Assembly: GCA_036725605.1 (NCBI GenBank)
Contig: DAIMDW010000042.1
Location: forward strand, 1-35,038
DNA from: CALBTQ01 sp036725605
GTDB taxonomy: Bacteria > Lernaellota > Lernaellaia > Lernaellales > Lernaellaceae
Length of the DNA: 35,038 nt
Reading direction: 5' to 3'
The translations under genes and the position numbers were made by a program. Below are positions 24,801 through 33,554 of this stretch, one piece after another. Each line of letters begins with the position of its first letter. The stretch's first letter is position 1. Under the pieces are notes generated by a model. That model made no database searches and was not told the origin of the DNA. It saw nothing but the letters and a program-made list of their open reading frames with translations.

Positions 24801-25520
24801 CTTGATTTACTTACAGCGATCATTTCTCGCCCCTTTGCGAAAAGGAAAGATTCCATACTCTGGAAAAACTGTATTGGTAGGTGCGCAGCATCATTATTGT
24901 TTGGATTTGAAATTGCGTATTCGGCTTTTAACTCCAATGAACATGAGAAGCTTGATGCCATGGTCCAGTGGCTAATCGAAAAGACACATATATTATTTAT
25001 ATGTGAACAAAAAGAATGGTCTGATGTTGGAGGATTACTTGGTCAGCTAGCGCGCACTGCCGCAGTTGCGGCGATTTCCTTGGTTGATTCTGATACTACC
25101 CAAGAGATTGCGATTAGCGTTTCAAGCAATGAAAAACTAGATTCATATTTTAGGGCTTGTTTTTCAATTGTTCATCCTATTTCATTTGCTGCACATCCTA
25201 AGCAAGCGATGGAATTAATTCAATTCCAACGGGAAATAAAAGGTGAATTTCAGGTACATAGATATTTCAATTTATTGGATTATTTTATTGGTCGAGCAGC
25301 TTTGACAAATGCCATTAGTAATGATGAGATAATGAAAGAAATATCAGCAGGCCTTAATGAATTCAACGATATTAGCGAAAAATGGATTCAATATTTCAAT
25401 ATTGTATGGCTGGCATTGCAGGGTAATGAAGATGCAGTGTCAGAAGTTTTGCATTTTGCTGAGGCGGCTAATACATTTTGTGTTAACATAATAAAAGGCA
25501 AAGGAAGTGAATTAAAATAG
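21822..25520 (+). CDS. Large AT-rich PLD-like protein, candidate defence gene
   Basis: A 1232-aa cytosolic protein with no signal peptide. Residues 1-380 form an unassigned N-terminal region (DKYGLWIYAIHRKDKRLL...; beta-rich near 220-290). Residues about 385-540 look like a phospholipase-D-type domain: 'SEVILTDPYFDEVAF', 'KITIITCGG', then HAFHDRYLL with H481-D482-R483-Y484 and 'YVYILSNSINN'. Only one such half-site is seen, and the Lys of a classic HKD motif is absent. Residues 540-1232 are mostly helical without named repeats. It vaguely recalls the VPA1262-type large proteins, from memory only. ATG 21822 is preferred over TTG 21810 (GGAG upstream). G+C is far below the neighbours (23 of 60 at 22081-22140 against 42 of 60 at 20701-20760), indicating transfer. 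PLD-type nucleases are common defence effectors; this role is inference. Confidence 0.75.
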   Translation: MSSIDKYGLWIYAIHRKDKRLLDKKYFIYGYTIPLDNYWPSLMNQEMKIPFLNGDPHELEIIEIQRMLSKDEYDKLLINLRTNHVFNREFNETTDLEIREEFVHRPFVLQFAQKYFHDINFHSAPESIAPFLSTVESFILLNKRKLLEEAIGKAELELESKDYINRLLWMLHQLKNRTGLDFENQSVVRIGNFESFNFPLGSISEKPPIDIIPNMDVDENSWASRSVTIKRKGRLSEAKHWVHIILRNGGEVVLDKIASLSPGEVEIIPFKAQEIISECEAWLFSDDSNEIIYYIKYVIMNSFQQISTPIVSRKRIIDKFSQKIRSDKKYEKYAEELEITETFGSKISTNIIGNKLSPWVSSANEILKHIKPLILEPKTGQLFYGRLEGEAKAILHLRKVIDNKDNSEVILTDPYFDEVAFTKLLIRLENQARKITIITCGGSKSDQRIKKISRLCNEYQSLLPRTFKLISLTHGNEHAFHDRYLLCIRENDAPYVYILSNSINNAANDAPLCVVKLDNVLAREVCEYLRGLEKGIDITAPDRNNLNILKIWPIIDNRQERNCYNQEGSFGRSYKFPFWETAIDWLLDLSPFNEHDREDLARKAGILLECECWYFDYENVKKKLDKLIETNSLPSNKEEIARLLASIEEILARTSEEWEVKENLTILLDMAMNVTTGLDLIKEIASQYSKDEITMTKWGGSLSDKDHLVKYYYEQTEISLSLIKEIDHYFQNFFDLFPKPYGLYRIVISFTVKFPEQIVKWIGSLVEPKLRTFAFATIIDSVSKNDIRELIPHLLKSEKIFLKMLGAAGLHIRNERSKNYNYSFKEAVQLLQQSGYDGQDIVWIMAYRIGQYRDCLYRSKRSGLESEEYKQAEADLAKFYKDIAEIWPDTPLSEKAYSNLEESIRRNSRDRFIIADYLNKKTGGSHCHSAERLFGKCVEDLETTIGRDLKDLHEEFNLTGHDEYSIIEYGALAFYRLNIGRVPQRFRNRYEKHLDLLTAIISRPFAKRKDSILWKNCIGRCAASLLFGFEIAYSAFNSNEHEKLDAMVQWLIEKTHILFICEQKEWSDVGGLLGQLARTAAVAAISLVDSDTTQEIAISVSSNEKLDSYFRACFSIVHPISFAAHPKQAMELIQFQREIKGEFQVHRYFNLLDYFIGRAALTNAISNDEIMKEISAGLNEFNDISEKWIQYFNIVWLALQGNEDAVSEVLHFAEAANTFCVNIIKGKGSELK

Positions 25521-25572
25521 GCAACTTCATTTTTATTGTAACTTATAGATGTTCAACTAATTTTATCTGTGA

Positions 25573-26691
25573 TTATTCCTTCGCCGGCAAAGGAAGATAG
25601 GGCCGGACGGCCTCGGCGATCACCTGTTGGCCGCAGGCGTTGGGATGGCCGAAGTCGGTCGAGAACCACAGCCAGCCGCCGGGGCTGGAATTGAGCGTCG
25701 CCGCGCCGAGCCACTGAATCAGGAACTTGCGGCACTGGGCGTATTCCGGTGCGGACTTGATCGTCTCCACCTTCTGAAACAGCAGCGGGAAGGTGTTGAT
25801 CACCGTGACGTTCTCCTGCTTGCCGACGGCGAACATCGCCTGCCGGTATTCCTCGAAGAAGCAGCCGATGGAAACCAATACGATCGGCGTGTCGTGTTCG
25901 CGCGCCTGGGCGATGAACGTTTTGAGGTTGCGTCCGTACTCGGCCAGCGGCACGCGGCGCAGGGCGTCGGCGGCCTGCGCGGGCGTTTTCTCGTCGGGCG
26001 ATGGCTCGCTCATTTTCTCGGCGATGAGCTTGACCGCCACGCGATACAGCGCGGTTGCGCGCAGCTTCTGCTTCCACGATTTTTCCGGCGGCGCGACGAT
26101 GCGGTCGCCGGGCATCAATTCGGCGTCGGTGCGCCCGCGCGCGTGGGCGGTGGGCGAAAAGGCGGTGTCCAGCTCGTCGTTGCGGCCGTAGGCGACCAGC
26201 AGAATGTCCGGCTGCAACTTCCAGACTTCGGGCAACAACAGCAGACCTTGATGCGAACTGTAGCCGGGCACGCCGAGGTTGAGCACTTCGGCGTCGAGCC
26301 CTTCGCCGCGCAGCATGCGCTCGAGCACCTGCGGCCACGCCTCGTCCATTTCCACGTCCCAGCCGAAGGTCGCGCTGTCGCCCAGCGCCACGATGCGTAG
26401 CGGCTTTTTCGCGCCGAACGGATCGTCGCGGTAGCCTTGCTCGTTGATCGCGACTTCGTAGGTCGCGCCGCTGGCCTGCCATTGCGCGGCGTAGTTGCCG
26501 AACAGACCCATGCGGATCGTCGCGCGCGCGCCCGGCTGGAGCGCATGAATGCGCGTCGGGTGGCCCGTATAGATATTCTCATAGGCGTCGGCGGCGGGGT
26601 GACGCACCATGCGCGAGGCGATCAGGTTCAGCCCGAGCAACGTGGCGGCCAGCATGACCACGGCGAAGAGGATTTTTTTCCCGCGCTTCAC
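25573..26691 (-). CDS. SGNH/GDSL hydrolase, membrane-anchored
   Basis: A 372-aa protein with an N-terminal hydrophobic segment (residues about 5-25, KKILFAVVMLAATLLGLNLI) acting as signal or anchor. An SGNH domain follows: S106 in ALGDSATFGW, the Gly of LGVPGYSS, the Asn of YGRNDE, and D346/H349 in STDFGHP. It should be an extracytoplasmic esterase or acyltransferase; the substrate is unknown. GTG 26691 overlaps the stop of the preceding giant radical SAM gene as GTGA, with GGAGG 7 bases upstream. The longer open frame upstream is not real. It is the third gene of a coupled trio. Confidence 0.87.
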   Translation of the reverse strand: MKRGKKILFAVVMLAATLLGLNLIASRMVRHPAADAYENIYTGHPTRIHALQPGARATIRMGLFGNYAAQWQASGATYEVAINEQGYRDDPFGAKKPLRIVALGDSATFGWDVEMDEAWPQVLERMLRGEGLDAEVLNLGVPGYSSHQGLLLLPEVWKLQPDILLVAYGRNDELDTAFSPTAHARGRTDAELMPGDRIVAPPEKSWKQKLRATALYRVAVKLIAEKMSEPSPDEKTPAQAADALRRVPLAEYGRNLKTFIAQAREHDTPIVLVSIGCFFEEYRQAMFAVGKQENVTVINTFPLLFQKVETIKSAPEYAQCRKFLIQWLGAATLNSSPGGWLWFSTDFGHPNACGQQVIAEAVRPYLPLPAKE

Positions 26692-29600
26692 GCGTCGCCC
26701 TCCAGGGCCTCGCGGTAGAGGTTGGTCATCGAATGGTCGATCTTCAATTCGTCGAGCAAATCGACCAGGCGCTGCAGACGCGCGACGCGCACCTCGTAGG
26801 TATTCGCCTCGTCGGCGCTGTACCATTGGCACCAGTGCTCGGGTTTGGGCAAGACGATCCCGAAGCGCGCGGGGTCTTTTTCCAGTTCGCACTGGGCGAC
26901 GACGATGCAGGTCGAGGCGGCGCTGACCTTGTCGATCAGCGCGCGATGCTCGCGCAGGAAGTCGCAGGTTTGCGCGAAGGACTCTTCGCTTTCGCCGGGA
27001 AAGCCGACGATCAGGTTGATCATCACCTGCAAGCCGGCGTCCTTGGCGCGACGCAAAACGGTCGCGGCGTCGGCGGCGACGAACCGCTTGCCCATGCGCT
27101 TGAGCACGTCGTCGGAAAAACTCTCCACGCCGAACACGAGCGTCACGCAGCCGGCCCGCTTGAGCAGCTTGAAGTCCTCGGCGGTCATGTCGGTGCGCAC
27201 GAGGGACTGACCGGTCCAGGCGATGCGCTCGTTGTGTTCGACGATCAGCCGGCAGAATTCGCGCAGCCGCGCCAGGTCGGCGTTGACCAGCAGATCGTTG
27301 AACGAGAAGGCGAACGCGCCGTACAGTTTCTTCAGGCGTTGCACCTCGGCCAGCACGCGCGCCGGCGAGTGGGCGCGGTAGCCCGGGACCATGCGGTGGT
27401 CGTTGCAGAAGGCGCAACGGTTGATGCAGCCGCGGCCCAGCATCAGCGGGAACTGATTGGTGCGGTAGCGATGCAACGGCAGATCGCTGTAGTCGGGCGC
27501 GGGCAGATCGTCAAGCTGCTTATGGAGCGGACGTTCGCCGTTGCCGATCCACTGTCCGTTGCGCCGGGCGACGACGCCGGGCGCCTGCGCGGGATCTTCG
27601 CCTTCGTCGGCCGCGCGCAGCAGTTCGACCAGCGACGCTTCGCCTTCGCCGACGACGAACAGGTCGGCCGCGTCGCCCCCGACGCGTTCGCGGTCGGCTG
27701 GCCAGTGCACGCCCGGGCCGCCCAGGACGATCGTCGTGGCGGGCAGGCGCTGTTTGATTTTTTTGCCGAGCAGCACGGCCAGCGGCAGGTTGGATTCGTT
27801 GGTCGAAAAGCCGACCGCTTTGGGCTGATGCTTGACCGCGTCGGCGATGAACGCGTCGATCTGCGGCGCGAAGTAAGCGACGATTTCGTCGAGCCGTCCG
27901 TCGCTCGACCAGAATTTCAGATGTTCCAGCGACCAGTACTCGCGCAACGCCTCGGCGGCGGCGTCGTACCATTCGATGTTCAAATCGCGCACCACCGCGT
28001 TTAAACCCGCGTGGCGCAGCGCGCCGGCCAGCGCGGCCAATCCCAGCGGCGGAAAATCGACGCCCCACGGCGGCGGCAGCACGAGCATGATGTCGGGCAA
28101 AACCGTGACGCTCAGCGCGGGCGAGTCGTCGCACGGCGCTTCTTCCACCGCACGCGGGAAGGTGTCGATTTCGACCTGCGGCAGGTTGTTGCGATCCTCG
28201 TCGTAGAGGTTGATCGTGTGCACGCTTTGATCCAGCCGCGCCAGCAGCGTGGTGAGCGCCAGCACGCGCCGGCGGCGTTCCTCGAAATTGTTGCCGTCGT
28301 CGGAGAACCACTTGATCGACTGTTCGCTGTCCGGGAAGCGAATGCCGTATTCGTCGCGCAGGTTGAACAGGCGGCTGCCCAGGTTGATCAGGCACGGCGA
28401 GATCGAGGCGACCTGGTCGATGATGTCCTTGTGCGTGCGGATGAACTCGTAGGTTTCGCGGAAGTCGGCTTCGGTTTCGCCGGGGAAGCCCACGATGATG
28501 TTGATGATCGTCTCGACGCCCGCTTCGTGACAGGCGGTGAGCACGGCCTCGGCCTCGTCGTGCGTGTAGGGCTTGTTCATCAGCCGCAGCACTTTGTTCG
28601 AGAACGACTCGACGCCGAAGACGAAGCTCATGCAGCCGGCCTGCTTGAGTTTGACGAACACGTCGCGGGTCATCTCTTTGCGGATCACGCCCTGGCCGCC
28701 CCAGCGGAAACGGCGGCCGTCGGCGATCAGCATTTCGCACAGGCGCACCAGCGTGGGCACGTGGCCGTTGATCAGCACGTCGTGGAAGGTGAAGTGCAAC
28801 CGGCCGCGATCGGCGTGCCAGCGCATTTCCTCGGCGATCGATTCGGGCGCGCGCTGGCGGTACTTGCGGTAGATGTGATGGTCGTTGCAGAAGGTGCAGC
28901 GGCGGATGCAGCCGCGGCTGCCGAGGATCGGCACGGCGTCGGTCTGGTATTCGGCGAGGTTGAAATCGTCGAGCGTCGGCCAGCCGATTTCCTCGAGGTC
29001 TTCCTGAATCGGCCGGGTGAGATTTTCGTAGTCGATCGGCGCGCCGATTTTGATCACGCCGTCGATCGGTTCGTCGCGCCCGTGCCGCAAGTTGTCGACG
29101 AGCCGGCGGGCACTGCGTTCGCCCTCGCCCAGTACGATGTAATCGACCTCGTCGGGCGTGAGCTTGTGGATGTCCAGGCTGTTGGTGACGCCCGGGCCGC
29201 CCAGAACGATCGGCCGGTCGGGGCGCGCGTCCTTCATGCGTTTGGCGAACATGCGCGCGAAGGGGAAGCTGCCGGTGTTGAGCGAGAAACCGAGAATGCG
29301 CGCCGGGTGGTTGGCGATCTGCGCGGCGTAATGGTCGATCAGGTCGGCCAGCTTTTGCAACGTGACGGAAAATTCCGGCTCCTGCGTCCAGTGTTTGTAG
29401 GCTTCCATGCGCCACAGGTCGGGATCGGCGGTGCGGTTGAACATGTGCGTGTTCAAATCGAAGCTCTGTGCGGTGAAGCCGTGTTTTTGCAGGTAGTGCT
29501 GAATGTAGCCGATGCCCAGCGGCACGACGTTGGTGCCCCACACGGGCGGCATGATCAGCAGCACGTCGACGTCGCGTTTTTCGATCGACTCGTAATACGG

Positions 29601-32600
29601 CAGACTTTTTTTCTGCCCGCCGCCGCCGATGCGCCGATCGGGCGGCGCGCCAGAGGCGTCGTCCTTTTTTTCGGTCAGCGCGGCGACGTCGGCGGTTTTT
29701 TCGTGCAGGTTGCTCACGCAGATCGGCAGTTCCAATTCATGCAGCAATGCCAGCAAACGACGAGCACGGTCCTGCCGCACGGCGGGATTGTTGTCGGCCG
29801 TCTCCCACCCGGTGTCGGCGTCGGCGCCCGGCGGCACGGCGATGCCCAGTTGCTCGCGATGCGCGGCCAGCGGCGAGCCCAGCAGCAGCAGGCAGGTGTT
29901 GATGCTGGTGACGCCGCAGATGTGCTCGCGGTTGCGGCGCACGAAGGCGAGCGTCTGGGCGAAGTCGTCCTCGCTCTCGCCGGGAAAACCGACGATGAAG
30001 TTGATCATCGTGTTGATGCCGGCGGCGCGAATTTGTTGCAGCGCGCGTTCGATGTCGTCGCGGCGATAGCCCTTGGCCATTTTTTTGAGCACCGCGTCCG
30101 AACCCGACTCGACGCCGATGTTGAGCGTGTAGCAACCGGCGCGGCGCATCTTGTGCAGCAGTTCGTCGGGCATGTCGCCGCGCGGCGCGGCCAGGGCGAT
30201 CCACTCGACGCGCGCGTCGGCGGCGATCAGCGCGTCGCACATTTCGGCGAGCATCGCCAGGTCGCCGTTGATGAGCTGGTCGTTGAAGCGGAAACGGCGC
30301 ACGCCGAGGCGTTGCGCGTGGGCGAGCATTTCCTCGGCCACCAAACGGCCGGGGCGCGGGCGGAAACGGCCCATCGCCGGGTGATCGTTGCAGAAGGTGC
30401 AATGGCCGGTGCAGCCGCGCGAGGCGAGGATCGGCAACTCGTTGGTGCGGTACTGAGGCAGCGCGAAGCCGTTAAACGTCGGGGGCGGCAGCGCGGCCAG
30501 ATCGTCGATCAGTTCGCGCGGCGCCAGGGGCGTCAGGTGGTGCCCGTCGAAACGCACCACGCCGGGCAACGCGGCGGCGTCTTGTTGCGCGAAGATCGCC
30601 GCGAGCAGTTCGCGCATCGTTTGTTCGCCCTCGCCGACGACGAAATAATCCACCGCGTCGGGCGGAAAGAGCAGGCGCTCCTCGATCGTCTGTACGCCGC
30701 GCCCGCCGACGATCGTGACGCGCGCCGGATCGGCTTGCTTGATTTTTTTGAGCACCTCGATGGTGAAGCGGCGGTTGGGCGAATAGACCGAAAAGCCGAG
30801 CACGCGCTTGCCCGAGGCCAGCAGCTCGTCGGCGACGAATTGCATTTCGCCTTGCAGATGGGGCACGAGGCGCTCCCAATCGGCGAGGTCGGTCCAGTGG
30901 CGGAAGCTGTCTTCCTCCCAGAAGCGTTGCAGATCGGCGCGCACGCGGCGGTAGCATTCGATGTTGAAGTCGCGCACCAGCGGACGGTAGCCGGCCTGCT
31001 CGATCGTCGCGGTCAGGCTGGCCAGGCCGTAGGGCGGCGCGTCGACACCCCACACCGGGCAGATGGTCAGCGCGACCTCGCCGGCGCCGGGCGCGTCTTC
31101 GCCCATCTCGGCCAGCGCGCGGCGCGCCTGCGCGTTGAGGGCGTGCAGGCGATCGTCGAAGCGATCGACGCGCTGAAAGAGACGATGCAGTTTTTCGTCG
31201 AGATCCTGGCTTTCGCCGAGCAGTTCGTCGCGGTTGCTGAATTCCACCGGCACGCCGAGTTCGCGCAGCTTCGCTTCGAGGCGTGCGATGCGGGCGGCGC
31301 GGACGGCGGGCGTCGAATCGCCGGCACGCCAGCGGCGCATCCAACCGGGCGCGGTGCGGTCCGGCGCGGTGAGGCCGTAGCGTTCGGGATTTTCGCACAC
31401 GGCGGAGCCTGGGATCAGCAGCAGGCCGTTGACGCTGCGCACGCGCGAGACGTGGGGCGCGAAGCGTTCCATCGCCGCGAGGGTGGCCGCAAAGTCCTCT
31501 TCGGTTTCGCCGGGGAAGCCGACGATCAAATACAACACGACTTCGATGCCGGCGGCGTGCGCGTCGCGACACATTTCCCAGGCGCCCTCGACGGTGAAGC
31601 GTTTGTTCATCGCGCGCAACACGCGGTCCGATCCCGACTCCACGCCGAACTCGAGGCGGTAGCAGCCGGCCCGCGCCAGCTTGGCGAATTGTGCGGCGGT
31701 CAGCGGATGGTTGGGGCTGATGCCGGCCGACCATTTCAGTTGCCAACCGTTGGCGATGATGCCGTCGCAGATGGCTTCGAGTTCGTCGGGCCGGCCGTTG
31801 ATGACCGGATCGACGAGGCTGAACCAATCGACGCCGAAGCGCTCGCGCAGCGCGGCCAGTTCGGCCAGCGCGACCGTCGGCGGTTTGCGGCGATGGGTAT
31901 GCCAGAACTGGCGCACGTTGCAGAAGGCGCAATCGCCCGTGCAGCCGCGCGACCATTCGACGGCCAGGGCCGGATGGCGGTAGCGCGTCGCGGCGAATCG
32001 CCCGTAGGCGGGCGCGGGCAACTGGGCCATGTCGACCGTTTCGTGGCGGACCGCGAATGTTTCGCGGCCTTCGGCGATCGTCGCGAGGCCGGGAATTTTA
32101 TCGAGCGGTTCGTGGTCGCGTAGCGCGCGCAGTGTCGCGGTCAGGGTCAGCTCGCCTTCGCCGACGACGAAATGCTTGACCGTGCCTTCGCTGCGCAGAT
32201 AAAAGCGCGTGCGTTCGTCGAAGGTCGCCGCGCCCGGTCCGCCGGCGACGATCGTCTTGTGCGGCGCGAGGCGGTTGATTTCGCCGGCCAGCAACGCGGC
32301 GGCGATTTCCTTGCGGCTGGCCAGATGCAGCCCGACGACCGGCGCGGGGTGCGCGGCGATCTCGGCGGCCATCCGGCGCAACGCGTCGCCAAACAGCTCG
32401 TCGACCTGCGCGGCGTCTTCCCAGACGAGGCCCTTTTCCCACTCCCACGTTTCCCGCAGCGCGGGCGCGACGTGGTGGAACAACTCGATGTTGGCGTCGT
32501 AAATCCCCGCGTTGAATCCTTCGCGTTCGAGCCAGGCCAGCAGCGCGGCCGGACCCAGCGGCGGGGAATCGATCAGCCAGGGCGGCGGGAAGACCAGGAG

Positions 32601-33554
32601 GAAATCCGGCCCGGCGTCGGCGGCGGACGATGTGGTTTCGTCTTCCTGTTTCGGCAACGCGGCCGGGATCGCATCTTCGCAATGACGGCAGAGGAAGTCG
32701 TCGGGCAGCGCGCGACCGTCCATGCAGTCGAGAAAATTTCGCCGCGCCGTCGATTGCCATACGGCGAGCAGGCCCTCATCGCCGGCGTTGCCCCACACGG
32801 CTTGCCGCCGGTAGTCCATGCAACAGGGGATGACCGAACCGTCGAAGAGCACGTGCGCCATTTCGTAGGCCCAGACCGTACGGCAGCCGAGGATGCCGGG
32901 ATGATCCAGCGGCTCGTGGCCGTGCACGTCGACGTTGCCCGCGCGGCTGATGTAGCCGTCGACCAGGTCGAGACGTTTCAAACCCAGGTCGCGCCAGAAG
33001 GCGATCGCCTCGTTCCATTCCTCGTCGGAGACGAAGGGTTGGATGCGCGTCAGGTTGACCATCACCGAATCGTCGCCGTGACGCTTCAGCGATTTTTTCA
33101 CGTGGTGGATGATGTTGTCGCGCACGCGCGTGAAATCGCCGCGCCCGGAGATCGCCTTGTAGGTGTCGGGGCGGATGGCGTGCAGCGAAAAGCCGATCCA
33201 GGTCAGGCCGGCGTCGAGCAGTTCGTCGCTGCGGCGCTCGGTCAGCGCGATGCCGTTGCTGATGATGTACAGCTCGACGTCGGGCAGCGCGGCGCGCGTG
33301 CGTTTGATGCGCGTGGCGATTTGCGGATCCAGCAGCGGTTCGTTCATCAGGTAGAGCATCACGCGCTGCAGTTGGGGGAAGGTCGCGATCTCATCGAGCA
33401 GGCGCGCGAACAGCTCGTCACTCATGTCGCCCTGGGGCATCGACTTGACGATCTGCGGATGCGGGCACATGACGCAGGCGGCGTTGCAGCGGCTGGTGGT
33501 CTGAATCATCACCGCCCGCGGGTGCGTGAGTCGTCTGGCTTCTTCGACGTTCAT
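26688..33554 (-). CDS. Giant five-module radical SAM protein
   Basis: A single uninterrupted 2288-aa polypeptide with five radical SAM cluster motifs. Module 1 (1 to about 310) is SPASM-type: C23/C27/C30 (CNAACVMC), then a C-terminal Cys set (IPCCMDY, FLCRHCED). Modules 2-5 each have a cobalamin-binding-like Rossmann domain ('PPLGLAALAGAL', 'IVLGGPGV', VVGEGE), a radical SAM barrel and a C-terminal helix ending near SNL/NLY. Their clusters start at C538 (CTGDCAFC), C1048 (CTGHCTFC), C1549 (CIRRCTFC) and C2043 (CINRCAFC), about 500 residues apart. The B12 lower-ligand motif DxHxxG is not visible. ATG 33554 overlaps the carbamoyltransferase stop by 4 bases. Chemistry is unknown; methylations, rearrangements or peptide/lipid/antibiotic tailoring are possible. 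Confidence 0.9.
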   Translation of the reverse strand: MNVEEARRLTHPRAVMIQTTSRCNAACVMCPHPQIVKSMPQGDMSDELFARLLDEIATFPQLQRVMLYLMNEPLLDPQIATRIKRTRAALPDVELYIISNGIALTERRSDELLDAGLTWIGFSLHAIRPDTYKAISGRGDFTRVRDNIIHHVKKSLKRHGDDSVMVNLTRIQPFVSDEEWNEAIAFWRDLGLKRLDLVDGYISRAGNVDVHGHEPLDHPGILGCRTVWAYEMAHVLFDGSVIPCCMDYRRQAVWGNAGDEGLLAVWQSTARRNFLDCMDGRALPDDFLCRHCEDAIPAALPKQEDETTSSAADAGPDFLLVFPPPWLIDSPPLGPAALLAWLEREGFNAGIYDANIELFHHVAPALRETWEWEKGLVWEDAAQVDELFGDALRRMAAEIAAHPAPVVGLHLASRKEIAAALLAGEINRLAPHKTIVAGGPGAATFDERTRFYLRSEGTVKHFVVGEGELTLTATLRALRDHEPLDKIPGLATIAEGRETFAVRHETVDMAQLPAPAYGRFAATRYRHPALAVEWSRGCTGDCAFCNVRQFWHTHRRKPPTVALAELAALRERFGVDWFSLVDPVINGRPDELEAICDGIIANGWQLKWSAGISPNHPLTAAQFAKLARAGCYRLEFGVESGSDRVLRAMNKRFTVEGAWEMCRDAHAAGIEVVLYLIVGFPGETEEDFAATLAAMERFAPHVSRVRSVNGLLLIPGSAVCENPERYGLTAPDRTAPGWMRRWRAGDSTPAVRAARIARLEAKLRELGVPVEFSNRDELLGESQDLDEKLHRLFQRVDRFDDRLHALNAQARRALAEMGEDAPGAGEVALTICPVWGVDAPPYGLASLTATIEQAGYRPLVRDFNIECYRRVRADLQRFWEEDSFRHWTDLADWERLVPHLQGEMQFVADELLASGKRVLGFSVYSPNRRFTIEVLKKIKQADPARVTIVGGRGVQTIEERLLFPPDAVDYFVVGEGEQTMRELLAAIFAQQDAAALPGVVRFDGHHLTPLAPRELIDDLAALPPPTFNGFALPQYRTNELPILASRGCTGHCTFCNDHPAMGRFRPRPGRLVAEEMLAHAQRLGVRRFRFNDQLINGDLAMLAEMCDALIAADARVEWIALAAPRGDMPDELLHKMRRAGCYTLNIGVESGSDAVLKKMAKGYRRDDIERALQQIRAAGINTMINFIVGFPGESEDDFAQTLAFVRRNREHICGVTSINTCLLLLGSPLAAHREQLGIAVPPGADADTGWETADNNPAVRQDRARRLLALLHELELPICVSNLHEKTADVAALTEKKDDASGAPPDRRIGGGGQKKSLPYYESIEKRDVDVLLIMPPVWGTNVVPLGIGYIQHYLQKHGFTAQSFDLNTHMFNRTADPDLWRMEAYKHWTQEPEFSVTLQKLADLIDHYAAQIANHPARILGFSLNTGSFPFARMFAKRMKDARPDRPIVLGGPGVTNSLDIHKLTPDEVDYIVLGEGERSARRLVDNLRHGRDEPIDGVIKIGAPIDYENLTRPIQEDLEEIGWPTLDDFNLAEYQTDAVPILGSRGCIRRCTFCNDHHIYRKYRQRAPESIAEEMRWHADRGRLHFTFHDVLINGHVPTLVRLCEMLIADGRRFRWGGQGVIRKEMTRDVFVKLKQAGCMSFVFGVESFSNKVLRLMNKPYTHDEAEAVLTACHEAGVETIINIIVGFPGETEADFRETYEFIRTHKDIIDQVASISPCLINLGSRLFNLRDEYGIRFPDSEQSIKWFSDDGNNFEERRRRVLALTTLLARLDQSVHTINLYDEDRNNLPQVEIDTFPRAVEEAPCDDSPALSVTVLPDIMLVLPPPWGVDFPPLGLAALAGALRHAGLNAVVRDLNIEWYDAAAEALREYWSLEHLKFWSSDGRLDEIVAYFAPQIDAFIADAVKHQPKAVGFSTNESNLPLAVLLGKKIKQRLPATTIVLGGPGVHWPADRERVGGDAADLFVVGEGEASLVELLRAADEGEDPAQAPGVVARRNGQWIGNGERPLHKQLDDLPAPDYSDLPLHRYRTNQFPLMLGRGCINRCAFCNDHRMVPGYRAHSPARVLAEVQRLKKLYGAFAFSFNDLLVNADLARLREFCRLIVEHNERIAWTGQSLVRTDMTAEDFKLLKRAGCVTLVFGVESFSDDVLKRMGKRFVAADAATVLRRAKDAGLQVMINLIVGFPGESEESFAQTCDFLREHRALIDKVSAASTCIVVAQCELEKDPARFGIVLPKPEHWCQWYSADEANTYEVRVARLQRLVDLLDELKIDHSMTNLYREALEGDA

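Noticed and set aside
21567..25572. Direct repeats or an attachment site flanking the AT-rich island
   Set aside because: I compared the two junctions by eye and found no convincing repeat, tRNA end or integrase gene.
26692..27417. N-terminal extension of the SGNH hydrolase frame at 25573-26691
   Set aside because: It is an out-of-frame reading of the radical SAM gene; GTG 26691 starts right before a membrane anchor and has GGAGG upstream.
28011..32123. 1370-aa open frame on the plus strand opposite the giant radical SAM gene
   Set aside because: It is a mirror of GC-rich coding DNA with codon bias: Arg/Ala/Val/Gly-rich sequence with no domain motifs, while the minus frame has clear repeated catalytic motifs.
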